DNA from: Pseudaquidulcibacter sp041917055
GTDB taxonomy: Bacteria; Pseudomonadota; Alphaproteobacteria; Caulobacterales; Aquidulcibacteraceae
Length of the DNA stretch: 64,000 nt
Assembly (NCBI GenBank): GCA_041917055.1
Contig: JAYRYJ010000005.1
Location: forward strand, 1 to 64,000
Direction of reading: 5' to 3'
The translations under genes were made by a program, and so were the position numbers. Below are positions 52,218-61,512 of this stretch, piece by piece (position 1 is the first letter of the stretch; each line of letters begins with the position of its first letter). Below the pieces are notes generated by a model, which searched no databases, was not told the origin of the DNA, and was given only the letters and a program-made list of their open reading frames with translations.

Positions 52218-53006
52218 TTATGCGTTTGCTGCGGGCTGTTGTTCCGCGTTACGCAAAGTGCGTTGCACCAATTTTTGCCATTGAAGCAAAGAAACTAAAT
52301 GCGCATAAATCGCCGGCAAAGCACCTTTTTCACGCAAAATTGTGAATTTCTCAGCAGGCAAAGCATTTAATTTTTCTTCCGAAACCGCAATATAATCTGC
52401 GATTTTGACAGTCTGTTGAGCCACACCATTTTCATCAGCAGGTGTGAAAGTAACAGATTTATCTTCCAAAAGATCCATTTCATTGATCAAAGCAACCCAT
52501 TCCTCAGTCGCGCGTCTTTGACGTTCGAAATCTTGAAGGAATTCCATCGCGCTATTTGTGTATTGAGTTGGTTTGCCGTCTTCGAACATTTGCAATTCGG
52601 CGTTTTCGCCAATCATTTCCGCGCCTTCATCAATGCAAACCACGAAGTTTTCATTTGTGTCATCAGCAGCAAAAATGAAAGGATAACGGCGAACGAAAGA
52701 TGGGACATAAACATCAGCTTCCCAATGACCATCGGCACCAACGAAAAGGTTTTCATTCCCGCGCGCTGCCATAACTGCAAGCGGGGTCTTTTTATCGGGC
52801 GCAAAAATAATCGGCATAGATGTTGCAGCAACACCGAATTCTTGAACGGTCATTGGAACAACATGGGTTGATTTCACAAAATCAAACGGACGGGCAATGT
52901 TTTTCAGGCCCAATTTACCATGCGCCTCAACGCTCAATGGTTGCGGGTTCTTGTATAATACGACACGACCTGTCAATTCAGCGCCGTTTTCTTGTGCGGT
53001 GGTCAT
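52218..53006 (-). CDS. SapC-family protein
   Basis: 262-aa cytoplasmic protein of the SapC family (PF07277). GLKNIARPFDFVKSTHVVPMTVQEFGVAATSMPIIFA and DVYVPSFVRRYPFIFA are family signatures, as is CIDEGAEMI and the C-terminal LVSLLQWQKLVQ. SapC proteins were first tied to S-layer/peptide export in Campylobacter; in alphaproteobacteria they often accompany TonB receptors and halogenases, as in other loci of this kind. Here the gene is separate from the halogenase locus by 34 kb. ATG 53006 follows GGAGAGAG. Confidence 0.88.
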   Translation of the reverse strand: MTTAQENGAELTGRVVLYKNPQPLSVEAHGKLGLKNIARPFDFVKSTHVVPMTVQEFGVAATSMPIIFAPDKKTPLAVMAARGNENLFVGADGHWEADVYVPSFVRRYPFIFAADDTNENFVVCIDEGAEMIGENAELQMFEDGKPTQYTNSAMEFLQDFERQRRATEEWVALINEMDLLEDKSVTFTPADENGVAQQTVKIADYIAVSEEKLNALPAEKFTILREKGALPAIYAHLVSLLQWQKLVQRTLRNAEQQPAANA

Positions 53007-53119
53007 AAAATCTCTCTCCAAGATAGGGAATTTCGCGCCCTTCTAATAGCAAAGCATCAAAAAGCCAAGTGGGGCACAAAAATGCTTGCAGTTAGGCGCG
53101 AAAACTAGATATTTTTTAA

Positions 53120-55963
53120 TCAATTATCGTTCGCCGCTTTTACTTTTTCGCTGGGCACAATTTTTATTATTTGGGCTTTTGCGGGGTCGAAGTATTTTTT
53201 TGCGTATTCTTTCATTTGGTCCAAAGTGATGTTTTCATATTGCTTTTTGCCGTCACGAATTATCGTGATTTTGTTTTTGTCCCAAGACGCACCCGAAAGC
53301 CAACCTAACCACCATGGATTATTGGCGCGCGATACGTCAAAAGAGGCAACCGACGGGGTTCTTGCGCGTTTTAGCAAATCTTCGTCAATTTTGCCCTCTG
53401 CAAAATCCTTGGCGATGCTTTCAGTTAAAGCAATTATGCGGTCCAATTCATTGGGTTTTAAATCAAGAATGACGCCCAAATAGCCATAACCCGGATGCTC
53501 ATTTGAAAATTGATTATCGACTTGCGGACTATAAGTTGCGCCTTCTTTTTCGCGCAAAATATCGGTTAGTTTGACATGAAACATATCGCGCAAAATATTT
53601 AATGCGCGCCCCTGACTACCATCACCGAAATCGCCGGCCGGCCAATAAATTGCGGCAATTGATTGGTCAGCGCGACCGTCATGGTCAAGATTTACGTAAT
53701 TTCTGCCGGCAGTGAAAACGCGTCTTCTCATTTCGTCCGTGATTTCCGGCGCGTCTTTGCGGGTTGGCAATGCCGCGAAAGTTTGCCCAATCGCAGAAAT
53801 TACGGCTTCTTGGGAAATATCGCCGGTGACAATGATTTCGATTGCGCTGTCTTTGCGTGCTTTATCGATTATTGTTTTGGCGTCTTCGAGTTTTAGAGCG
53901 TCAAATTCCTGCGGCGTTGGGAAATATTGGCTTTTATCAAAGCTAGCCAGGTATGGCGCTAATTTGCGACCCAAAACATTTGCAGGCGTTGAACGTTCGT
54001 CACGATAAATCATTTCTTTTGCGGCCTTCAATTGATTAAAGCCATCAGGTCGCCATGCAGGGTCGGTAAGATAGGCTGCAAACACCTGCATTTGTAATAA
54101 GAAATCGTTTTGATTGGTTGTTGAACTGAATTCAAAAGCAGTTTCATCAACGCCAAATCCGGTTGAAACGATTTTCCCAGCAAGCGCCTTGTTCAATTCG
54201 TCAATATTGAAATGTCCAAGGCCACCATCTGCAAAAGACGAAGACGCGACAAAATCAAGGCCGACTTTATCCTTAGGCATTGCCATTTTGCCTTCGCCAA
54301 AACGGACTTTGACCCTAACGCGGCCTTTTTCATAGTCGGTTTTTTTGAATACTAAACGAACATTATTGGCAAATTTGGCGAAACTTACGTCAATTTCCTT
54401 ATTGGTTTCAACAATTGGCGCGGCGGCGGGCGTGCCAAAATCGACATAATCCCATTTTTTAAGAGCCTCAATTTTCGGCGGTTTTGCCGCGACTTTTGTC
54501 AAATACGACATTGCTGATTTCAATGCGCCTTCGCCACCCTCAAGGTTTTCGGGGGTTACGGCATATAAATTATAGTTTTGATTGGCCCAGGCTTTTTGGA
54601 ATTCCAAATGAATTGCCTCTGCATTGAGGGAAGGTTTAACTTTTTTGAACCATTCAAAATCATCTTTTTTGGAAGTGTAGACATCTTCGGTTTCAAAGGC
54701 CGACAGAATACTATCGACAATTTGCCGTGAACGTTGGGCCTCGCTTTCTTCGCTGGCTTTTTTATAACTTGCTTCAAAATTGGCGATTGCAGTTTCGACT
54801 TCTGCCGGTGTGAAACCGAATTTTAGTGCGCTTTTCAATTCGCCCAAGCCAATTTTCAATGAATCACGCCAAAGATTTTGGGTTTTCGGGGCAATATCAA
54901 GGCTTGATGTTTTCGCCGAACGTATCATATCATAAGTGCTGACAGAAGCATAAGTGAAAGGCGAAGTTTCCTCACGTGCGATTTTTTGAAATCTGTCATT
55001 CACTATGTTTGTTGCCAGTGACAATAATAAATCGCGACGGCGAGCTTCAGAAGTGTCGGCCTCATTTTTGATTTCAGATAGGGATGTTACTGACAAGGAG
55101 GCTGGCAATTGCGCATCGACATAGTTTTTGTATTTCGCTGCATTTGACTTAAGTTTCCCCAAATTCGGGTCATTGGCAGGTTTGCCTTTGCCTTTCCAAT
55201 CAGTGAAGTGTTTTTTGATTGCCGCCTCGGCGGTTTTGGAATTTACGTCACCAACCACGACCAAAAATGTGCGTTCGGGGCGGTAAAGGCCATAATATAA
55301 TTCTTGAAATTCTTTTTGTGGCGCACTTCCCACAACATCCATGTCACCAATTGGCACACGTTTTGGAAAACGGTATCCATCAAAGGTGAAATTCGCGAAA
55401 TCGACCCATTGGGTATAATATGGGCTCATACGCATGCGTTCTTCACCCTTAATAACGCCGCGTTCATCGTCAATTGCTTTGGCATCAAGGGTTAATTTTC
55501 CGGCGGTTTCGCGCATTAACATAAGGCCCAGATCCAATTGCTCGGGCTTTGGCATATCTAATTTATAGACGGTCTCATCAAATGAAGTATGGGCATTGGT
55601 ATCGGCACCAAATGCCAGGCCCTCACGCTCTAGCAATTTGACCATTTCGCCTTCTTTGACATTTTCCGAACCATTGAAAGCCATGTGTTCCAAAAAGTGC
55701 ATTAGACCTTTTTGATTCTCGTCTTCATTTAAAGAGCCACCGGCAATACGCATGCGTATGGAAACTTCGCCCTTTGGCGTCGGCCATTCTTGGATTGCAT
55801 AGCGCATTCCATTGGGGAGTTTGCCGTATTTAACAGCTTTATCGGCTTTAAATTCTTTATATTTTTCGTGCGCAAAACCAGGGCTTGGCGCAATTTGCGC
55901 ATCGGCACTTGAAAAAACCAAAACCAATGAAAGCGCAATAAGTGAAACCGCCGTCTTTTTCAT
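53120..55963 (-). CDS. M16 family zinc peptidase, two-domain, exported
   Basis: 947-aa pitrilysin-type protease. A signal peptide ends at SADAQ. The N-terminal half carries the inverted zinc motif HxxEH in MHFLEHMAFNGS, with a later Glu in the ETAGKLTLDAKAIDDERGVI region. The second half is the inactive M16 repeat (residues about 480-940). Two M16 halves in one chain is typical of periplasmic enzymes such as PqqL-like and insulinase-like proteins. Substrates are peptides. The gene is single. Confidence 0.93.
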   Translation of the reverse strand: MKKTAVSLIALSLVLVFSSADAQIAPSPGFAHEKYKEFKADKAVKYGKLPNGMRYAIQEWPTPKGEVSIRMRIAGGSLNEDENQKGLMHFLEHMAFNGSENVKEGEMVKLLEREGLAFGADTNAHTSFDETVYKLDMPKPEQLDLGLMLMRETAGKLTLDAKAIDDERGVIKGEERMRMSPYYTQWVDFANFTFDGYRFPKRVPIGDMDVVGSAPQKEFQELYYGLYRPERTFLVVVGDVNSKTAEAAIKKHFTDWKGKGKPANDPNLGKLKSNAAKYKNYVDAQLPASLSVTSLSEIKNEADTSEARRRDLLLSLATNIVNDRFQKIAREETSPFTYASVSTYDMIRSAKTSSLDIAPKTQNLWRDSLKIGLGELKSALKFGFTPAEVETAIANFEASYKKASEESEAQRSRQIVDSILSAFETEDVYTSKKDDFEWFKKVKPSLNAEAIHLEFQKAWANQNYNLYAVTPENLEGGEGALKSAMSYLTKVAAKPPKIEALKKWDYVDFGTPAAAPIVETNKEIDVSFAKFANNVRLVFKKTDYEKGRVRVKVRFGEGKMAMPKDKVGLDFVASSSFADGGLGHFNIDELNKALAGKIVSTGFGVDETAFEFSSTTNQNDFLLQMQVFAAYLTDPAWRPDGFNQLKAAKEMIYRDERSTPANVLGRKLAPYLASFDKSQYFPTPQEFDALKLEDAKTIIDKARKDSAIEIIVTGDISQEAVISAIGQTFAALPTRKDAPEITDEMRRRVFTAGRNYVNLDHDGRADQSIAAIYWPAGDFGDGSQGRALNILRDMFHVKLTDILREKEGATYSPQVDNQFSNEHPGYGYLGVILDLKPNELDRIIALTESIAKDFAEGKIDEDLLKRARTPSVASFDVSRANNPWWLGWLSGASWDKNKITIIRDGKKQYENITLDQMKEYAKKYFDPAKAQIIKIVPSEKVKAANDN

Positions 55964-56040
55964 AATATCTCCCTAATAAAACTACACTACAACTTTAAAC
56001 ATCAATGGAGTCAAAACAAGCATTCTAATGTTAAATCTCT

Positions 56041-56229
56041 TTAATCTTCAAATATTTCTTCAATCTTCATTTCAAACAATCGCGCGATTTTAAATGCGAG
56101 AGGTAATGACGGGTCATATTTCCCGGTCTCGATTGCATTCACGGTTTGCCGCGAAACCTCAAGCGCCAGCGCAAGATCACCTTGGGACCAGTCTTTTAAT
56201 GCGCGAAGATCTTTGAGGCAGTTTTTCAA
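56041..56229 (-). CDS. Small XRE-family regulator (62 aa)
   Basis: 62-aa single-domain HTH (LKDLRALKDWSQGDLALALEVSRQTVNAIETGKYDPSLPLAFKIARLFEMKIEEIFED), the minimal Cro-like type common at the end of small-membrane-protein operons. It is the last gene of a run of three membrane proteins and is the obvious candidate regulator of the repeats at 57561-57639. Confidence 0.9.
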   Translation of the reverse strand: MKNCLKDLRALKDWSQGDLALALEVSRQTVNAIETGKYDPSLPLAFKIARLFEMKIEEIFED

Positions 56230-56242
56230 ATTTTTGACCTTT

Positions 56243-56707
56243 TCATTTATCTTCGCCAGATAGATATTTTCGCTCGATTGCGAATGAAGCGACCAAATCG
56301 ACTAGGCCGTTTAATATGACCATATAAATGATGGCTTGCGACACTATTTGCTTTGAGCCAAAATCTTCAGGAAAAAATACGAAGAAGATTTTTTTGGACC
56401 AAAGCACAAAGAGACACGCCGCAACTAAAACAATTGCTCCAAACAATCTTGCCAATCGAGATTTTTCTCTTTCCTTAAATAAGTCAAATTCGTCGAGCCG
56501 TTGGCTAGATTTTTTTGCTAAATAGAGGTTAAGCAAGACATAGGCACCAAACAAAAAAATTATGCCAAAAATAATGTAAATTACGCCATCAAAAGAGTAG
56601 TTTGGCAGAATGGATTCAAAAAAGAATGCGACACAAATTATGGCTGCCAAAATTGGAAAGGCAAAATCTGAATTTGCTTTGAAGGTTTTTGGAATTTTTA
56701 TGCTCAT
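56243..56707 (-). CDS. Small membrane protein of the XRE-linked operon (154 aa)
   Basis: 154-aa integral membrane protein with four predicted segments and a basic central loop (KKSSQRLDEFDLFKEREKSRLARLFGAIVLV). Not recognised beyond the general type of four-segment proteins found beside YozG-like HTH regulators. Starts 7 bp from the neighbour upstream. Confidence 0.78.
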   Translation of the reverse strand: MSIKIPKTFKANSDFAFPILAAIICVAFFFESILPNYSFDGVIYIIFGIIFLFGAYVLLNLYLAKKSSQRLDEFDLFKEREKSRLARLFGAIVLVAACLFVLWSKKIFFVFFPEDFGSKQIVSQAIIYMVILNGLVDLVASFAIERKYLSGEDK

Positions 56708-56714
56708 AACTTGC

Positions 56715-57098
56715 CTATTCTTCCAATTTTCTCTTTTCGAGAATTTCGAGGTTCAAGAAAAACCAAATTAGGGCCACACTTGGGACAATTTCTATATTTG
56801 GTATGATTTGATTTGGGAAAATGTCCGAAAACACTTGCGAGAACATAATCACCAAAACCGCCGCGAATGTGGCCTGTGCCATTGATTTATAAATCAGTTT
56901 TCGGCGATATTCATCCATTTTATCAATAATAAAAAACCCAAGTCCAAACGCCATGAAAAGCGGCATTAGGACAATAAAAGCGCACAAAATTTTCAACCAC
57001 ATTTCCGGCGAATTAGCACTAAATGGATTGTCCCCCCGCAAGGTTTGCGCCGCTAACAAGCAAACAAAGAAATATATTGTTGAGAATAAAATTTTCAT
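56715..57098 (-). CDS. Small membrane protein of the XRE-linked operon (127 aa)
   Basis: 127-aa membrane protein with four segments, the third and fourth separated by a short polar loop with DEYRRKLIYKSMAQ. The pattern (four segments, DE-x-R-x-x-L motif between 2 and 3) is shared with the two flanking proteins. ATG 57098 overlaps the previous stop in TGATG, showing translational coupling. Function unknown. Confidence 0.78.
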   Translation of the reverse strand: MKILFSTIYFFVCLLAAQTLRGDNPFSANSPEMWLKILCAFIVLMPLFMAFGLGFFIIDKMDEYRRKLIYKSMAQATFAAVLVIMFSQVFSDIFPNQIIPNIEIVPSVALIWFFLNLEILEKRKLEE

Positions 57099-57541
57099 CA
57101 CGCCCCCCTTCCTTTCCACCACATTGCCCAATTTATCATATAGCCGACGCCCATACAGGCCATTACTATTATCACGCCGAATTCGAAGCCGTATTTTTGA
57201 ACATCTTTTATGAAATAGACACGTCCGAGCCAGTTTAGGAATGCGCCGTCAAAAAATAGGTTCAGCGCACTTATTAGAATGGCGACCGTCATACCGATAG
57301 AGCCGCCCCAAAACCAGGCGGTTTTATGGGCGTCGCGCGCGGCCTCATCGATTTGGCGCCACCATGAAAGGCTCATTGGAAATGAAACCGCCAATACGGC
57401 GATTAAAATAATCAAAAAGCCCCCAATCAATTGTCCGAAATCCGCCCAATTCTTATAAAGCGCGATCACGCCAAAAATTCCAAGCAAAAGCATAATTGCA
57501 ACATAGATAAAATAAGATTTGCGAATTGTATCGAGTTTCAT
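57098..57541 (-). CDS. Small membrane protein of the XRE-linked operon (147 aa)
   Basis: 147-aa membrane protein with four segments and the polar turn WRQIDEAARDAHKTAWFWGG between segments 2 and 3. It is the first gene of the operon; a leader with three 14-bp direct repeats lies upstream. ATG 57541 is chosen because the longer ORF to 57577 starts inside the repeat region. Confidence 0.8.
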   Translation of the reverse strand: MKLDTIRKSYFIYVAIMLLLGIFGVIALYKNWADFGQLIGGFLIILIAVLAVSFPMSLSWWRQIDEAARDAHKTAWFWGGSIGMTVAILISALNLFFDGAFLNWLGRVYFIKDVQKYGFEFGVIIVMACMGVGYMINWAMWWKGRGA

Positions 57542-57560
57542 GCGAAGCCCCTGTAAAGAC

Positions 57561-57639
57561 AAGGTTACTTTACACAACTTTTAAGACCTGTAAAGGTCGC
57601 TTGACAAATTTCACTGCAAAAAGTCAAGGTTGCTTGACA
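57561..57639 (-). promoter_or_regulatory. Three helically phased 14-bp repeats ahead of the membrane-protein operon
   Basis: AAGGTTACTTTACA (57561), AAGGTCGCTTGACA (57593) and AAGGTTGCTTGACA (57626) are direct repeats 32 and 33 bp apart, about three helical turns. The last two end in TTGACA-like sequence. They lie between the aspartate aminotransferase gene and the operon and probably form its control region, bound by the XRE protein or another regulator. Confidence 0.75.
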
Positions 57640-57719
57640 GGCCACCAATCCTACTCCGTTTACGAGCAGGTAGGTTGCGCATAAATTGGTGGCTGGGATG
57701 CCAATTGAATGTAAGTGCT

Positions 57720-58925
57720 TTAAATTAAGCTCGCGCAGAATTTCTGAATACGTTCGCACGCCTTTGTAAGGCTTTCGGTATCGGTCGCATAGGAAATACG
57801 AAAAGCAGGGCCAAGGCCGAAGGCAGAGCCGTGGACAACCGCGACACCTTCTTGTTCCAAAAGTGCGGTTACAAATTCTTCGTCATTGGTCAGAACTTTG
57901 CCGCTTTCGGTCTTTTTTCCCATTAATTCGGCACAAGACGGATAGACATAAAACGCGCCTTCAGGCGTTGGGCACTTCAAACCTTTGGCTTGATTTATCA
58001 TGGAAACCACCAAATCGCGGCGCGCTTTGAATACGGCTTTACGCTCTTCCAAAAAGTTTTGTGGCCCGTTTAATGCTTCAACCGCCGCATATTGCGCAAT
58101 TGAGCAGGGGTTAGAGGTGGTTTGGCTTTCCATATTGCCCATGGCTTTAATAAGCCATTGAGGCCCACCAGCATAGCCAATGCGCCAGCCGGTCATGGCA
58201 TAGGCTTTGGAAACACCATTGCAAGTTAAGGTGCGATCATAAAGTTTTGGCTCGATCTGCGCAATTGTGGCAAATTCAAAACCGTCATAAAGCAAATGCT
58301 CATACATATCATCGGTCATAATCATGACATTTGGGTGCTTAACCAAAACATCCGCCAATTCACGCAAATGGGCCGCCGAATAGGCCGCACCTGTTGGGTT
58401 TGACGGTGAATTTATGATAAGCCATTTGGTTTTTGGCGTAATCGCGGCCTCTAATTCCGCCGCAGTCAAAAGATAATTATTCTCTGCCTTTGTCGGCACA
58501 CAAACAGGTGTACCACCCGCCAATAAAACCATATCAGGATAAGAAACCCAATAAGGCGCGGGGATAATAACTTCATCGCCTACATTCACACTTGCGGCCA
58601 ATGCGTTGAACAAAACAGGCTTTCCACCCGGCGCCACGTGAATTTGTGCAGGCACATATTCAAGGCCGTTTTCACGCTTAAACTTTACGCAAATCGCCTT
58701 TTTAAGTTCAGGCATACCATCTGGGTCGGTATATTTGGTTTTGCCGTCTTGAATGGCTTTGATTGCCGCGTCTTTGATGTTTTGCGGCGTGTCAAAATCG
58801 GGTTCACCGGCACCAAGACCAATAACATCGCGCCCTTCGGCCTTTAGCGCGCGCGCCTTGGCGGAAACCGCAATTGTTGCAGATGGCTTGATACGTTTTA
58901 ATGTGTCGGAAACCTCAAAAGACAT
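57720..58925 (-). CDS. aspC: Aspartate aminotransferase (class I/II)
   Basis: 401-aa PLP enzyme. DVIGLGAGEPDFDTPQNIKDAAIKAI is the N-terminal signature, NSPSNPTGAAYS binds PLP phosphate, and SKAYAMTGWRIGYAGG contains the Schiff-base Lys and the substrate-binding Arg. A C-terminal RISYATD carries the second conserved Arg. It belongs to the 1-beta subgroup common in alphaproteobacteria and may also act as prephenate aminotransferase. ATG 58925. Confidence 0.95.
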   Translation of the reverse strand: MSFEVSDTLKRIKPSATIAVSAKARALKAEGRDVIGLGAGEPDFDTPQNIKDAAIKAIQDGKTKYTDPDGMPELKKAICVKFKRENGLEYVPAQIHVAPGGKPVLFNALAASVNVGDEVIIPAPYWVSYPDMVLLAGGTPVCVPTKAENNYLLTAAELEAAITPKTKWLIINSPSNPTGAAYSAAHLRELADVLVKHPNVMIMTDDMYEHLLYDGFEFATIAQIEPKLYDRTLTCNGVSKAYAMTGWRIGYAGGPQWLIKAMGNMESQTTSNPCSIAQYAAVEALNGPQNFLEERKAVFKARRDLVVSMINQAKGLKCPTPEGAFYVYPSCAELMGKKTESGKVLTNDEEFVTALLEQEGVAVVHGSAFGLGPAFRISYATDTESLTKACERIQKFCASLI

Positions 58926-59010
58926 GATTTTACCCCTTCGCCGCGTCTATAATCCGCTTGGGATACAAAGGCAAAATATACTTTCGGTGAGGTGCAGTAG
59001 AAACCAGCTC

Positions 59011-60453
59011 CTAATTGAAACCAATCAAGTCTCGGAACTTTCTATCAAAAAATGCATTTACTACTTCGTCTCGCGCCGAACTATCAAACGACAATAAATC
59101 CACTATTTCTTCGTCGGAAATGGTAATTACATATCCTTGGTTGTCATGAAGCGCCGCTTGTTGTCGCTTTTTCAAACTATCTTTAAATTCAGATTTTCGA
59201 TAAAAAATAAACCCAAGACGCGACCTTTCCGGCGACAATCTTTGAATAATTTGAGCAAATTCTTTGTTCCCCATTTCCATGTTGTAGTTTTTGCATTCTA
59301 TTTGAAGAACACGACACCTTATCTTGCTGTCATGTCGCATATTCCACCAAAACCCTTCCTTTGCAGCATTAGAAAACTCAATGTCCACTCGCTGGATACC
59401 AGAATGGAGTATTCGTTGTACTATTGGATAGGTCAAATATGGCCAAGACAAAAGTGTCATTGCCCTCAATATCAATTGCTCAAATGTTGAGGCAGTTTTA
59501 GCACCTGTTGGTAAGCATTTTATTGAGTTGCCAAGTTTTCTTGCTACGGTGTTGTAGAAGAAACTTGGATCAATTTCTTGGTCAGAAATGTACGTACCTT
59601 CTTTCGCTATATCTTTGAAGTCTTGGAATAACTTCGGACATTCAGCTGCGAATTTGGCTAATTCATTTTTATCGAATTTGTACTCAACCTTCAGGTTTTT
59701 TTTGGTAATTTTACCGTTTTGTCCGCGAAGTGATGAGGTCAATGCCTCTGTAGGCTCAAGCTCAGCTTGAAGAAAGTCTAGCCAATACTGATAGAACTCT
59801 TGACTATCTAAACTCATTCTTCGACGCACGATGGATTTAGGAACAAGTATGACGGATTTACCGTCAATTACAGGAAGGTCTTGATAATTTGAATACCATC
59901 TTAATTCGGAGGAGCTCCATGAAGGAGCGACTGCAACTTTACGAGTCGGAATCTCGAACGCAGAGCACATGCTTTGAGTATATTTAATAAGCGGCTCTCT
60001 AATAATATTGGTCGTTAAATCAGATACTTTGTCAGCGCCAACACCTGGAATAAATAATTCAACTTCTGAGAGATCTTCTAATTGTCCTGTCTTAAAAGCC
60101 TGACTTCTCAAAAGTGCTTGTATTAGTTGATTTGCTTGATATTCTCCCATTCCGCGACCCTGCGGTCCCTTTTCTTTTGAAGAAGTTTTAGAAAACCCCA
60201 AGAAAGTTTCTCTTGGCTCAGCCAGGTGGCGCGTTAAGGATTTAGCTCTAACGTTCTCACCGCGCCTTAAAACATCCAGAAGCAATGTAAAATAGGACGT
60301 AATATATTCGTAAAAAATATCGCTCTCGCCAATGGAATTTAGCTCTATGGCGTACGGATCTACGAAGAGTAATAAGTCCTTATCAGTGTCTATATCCACA
60401 AAATCCAATTCGCCTTGCGAAGAAGATAAGTTATACCTTTGAGAAAACTTCAT
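59011..60453 (-). CDS. Unknown 480-aa protein with a PD-(D/E)XK-like C-terminal domain
   Basis: Not recognised as a named family. The N-terminus (MKFSQRYNL...ELDFVDIDTDKDLLLFVDPYAI) and the middle (helix-rich) are unassigned. From about residue 355, RVDIEF (Asp357) and QIECKNY (Glu386-x-Lys388) with a preceding helical Glu (STFEQLI) have the order and spacing of a PD-(D/E)XK nuclease core. The gene stands alone on the minus strand between aspC and the VOC gene and is intact. It may be a one-gene restriction or abortive-infection factor; that is inference. Confidence 0.72.
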   Translation of the reverse strand: MKFSQRYNLSSSQGELDFVDIDTDKDLLLFVDPYAIELNSIGESDIFYEYITSYFTLLLDVLRRGENVRAKSLTRHLAEPRETFLGFSKTSSKEKGPQGRGMGEYQANQLIQALLRSQAFKTGQLEDLSEVELFIPGVGADKVSDLTTNIIREPLIKYTQSMCSAFEIPTRKVAVAPSWSSSELRWYSNYQDLPVIDGKSVILVPKSIVRRRMSLDSQEFYQYWLDFLQAELEPTEALTSSLRGQNGKITKKNLKVEYKFDKNELAKFAAECPKLFQDFKDIAKEGTYISDQEIDPSFFYNTVARKLGNSIKCLPTGAKTASTFEQLILRAMTLLSWPYLTYPIVQRILHSGIQRVDIEFSNAAKEGFWWNMRHDSKIRCRVLQIECKNYNMEMGNKEFAQIIQRLSPERSRLGFIFYRKSEFKDSLKKRQQAALHDNQGYVITISDEEIVDLLSFDSSARDEVVNAFFDRKFRDLIGFN

Positions 60454-60594
60454 ATCGCTGTTCCTTAATCTAGGCGTCTAGCACAATGGCGTTTAGGGCA
60501 ATATCTCGCTTTGGTTGAGTCTTCAACGCTCTATTTATTTCAAATTTGAATCTTGCAGACTAAAATATTTGCCTATTCTTAGAAGCTCTGCAAA

Positions 60595-60975
60595 TCAGAC
60601 ATTGTCATAACTAACAACCTCCCACTCTATCCCATCATAATCAAAGAAATAGAACCTGCGCCCGGGTTCGTAATCTGCGTGATTGAAGGGCTTTAGTCCC
60701 AAGGAAATCACGCGTCTTTCACTTTCGTCCAAATCATCAACCACTATTCCAATATGGTTCAATGGCTTGCCTTTTCCATGTTTTGTAATGTCATTGTTTT
60801 CCGCTTTCGGCGAATAAACTGCAATATAGTTTTCATCATTACCAACATGAATTGTATGCCCGCCTGCAAGTGCCAAACCGCGCCATCTTTCTTTCCAATC
60901 GAAAAGGAATTTCAACATTTCAAAGGTTTTTTGATAGTCTTTTACGCTTATATTAACATGTTCCAAAATCGCCAT
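60595..60975 (-). CDS. VOC-family (glyoxalase-like) protein under SoxR control
   Basis: 126-aa VOC protein: LEHVNISVKDYQKTFEMLKFLFDWKERWRG and HIGIVVDDLDESERRVISLGLKP, GRRFYFFDYDGIEWEVVSYD form the two beta-alpha-beta-beta-beta modules. Two His (in EHVN and NHIG) and a Glu near the end could bind a metal. ATG 60975 is adjacent to a SoxR box and a promoter reading toward it. Its role may be resistance to redox-cycling compounds; inferred. Confidence 0.82.
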   Translation of the reverse strand: MAILEHVNISVKDYQKTFEMLKFLFDWKERWRGLALAGGHTIHVGNDENYIAVYSPKAENNDITKHGKGKPLNHIGIVVDDLDESERRVISLGLKPFNHADYEPGRRFYFFDYDGIEWEVVSYDNV

Positions 60976-61009
60976 TTTTACTCCCAGACTTGACAAAACC
61001 TTTGTAAAA

Positions 61010-61027
61010 TCTCAACCTAACTTGAGG
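61010..61027. promoter_or_regulatory. SoxR box
   Basis: TCTCAACCTAACTTGAGG matches the 18-bp SoxR site (CCTCAAGTTAACTTGAGG) at 15 positions. On the minus strand the palindrome lies in a promoter spacer: TTGACC (61031-61026) as -35 and TTTACA/TTACAA 17-18 bp later, reading into the VOC gene. The box lies 26 bp before the SoxR start, suiting joint control. Confidence 0.82.
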
Positions 61028-61053
61028 TCAAGCAATGATTTGGAGTTTTTGCA

Positions 61054-61512
61054 GTGAAGGCAAATGATGTTCTTTCAATCGGTGAATTGGCGCGGCGCAC
61101 TGGAATTTCTATTTCAGCAATTCGCTTTTATGAGGCGCGGGGCTTGATTGTCGCGCATCGTTCCAAAGGTAATCAAAGGCGATTTTTGCGTTCAGATATA
61201 AGAAGATTGTCCTTTATTCGCATAGGTCAGCAATTTGGAATGACAATTGACGATATCGCCAATGAATTACATAAATTGCCAATGTCGCGAACGCCCAATG
61301 AAAAAGACTGGGAAAAAATTGCGAAAGCAATTAGCAAAACACTGGACGCGCAAATTGAACAATTAATGCAAACCAAAAAACGCCTAAATAATTGTATAGG
61401 GTGCGGTTGCTTGTCACTAAAGAAGTGTGCGCTTTATAATCCTCTTGATTGGGCGGCAAAGAAAGGAACCGGTCCACGGTATTTGATGGGGGATTCTTAT
61501 CAAAGTGATTAA
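61054..61512 (+). CDS. soxR: SoxR redox-sensing MerR-family activator
   Basis: 152-aa regulator. The MerR HTH (LSIGELARRTGISISAIRFYEARGLI) is followed by a dimerisation helix and the [2Fe-2S] motif CIGCGCLSLKKCALYNP (C-x2-C-x-C-x5-C). In non-enteric bacteria SoxR answers redox-active compounds and controls a few resistance genes directly. It starts at GTG 61054 after TTGGAG. The divergent VOC gene is the probable target. No soxS is present. Confidence 0.95.
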   Translation: MKANDVLSIGELARRTGISISAIRFYEARGLIVAHRSKGNQRRFLRSDIRRLSFIRIGQQFGMTIDDIANELHKLPMSRTPNEKDWEKIAKAISKTLDAQIEQLMQTKKRLNNCIGCGCLSLKKCALYNPLDWAAKKGTGPRYLMGDSYQSD

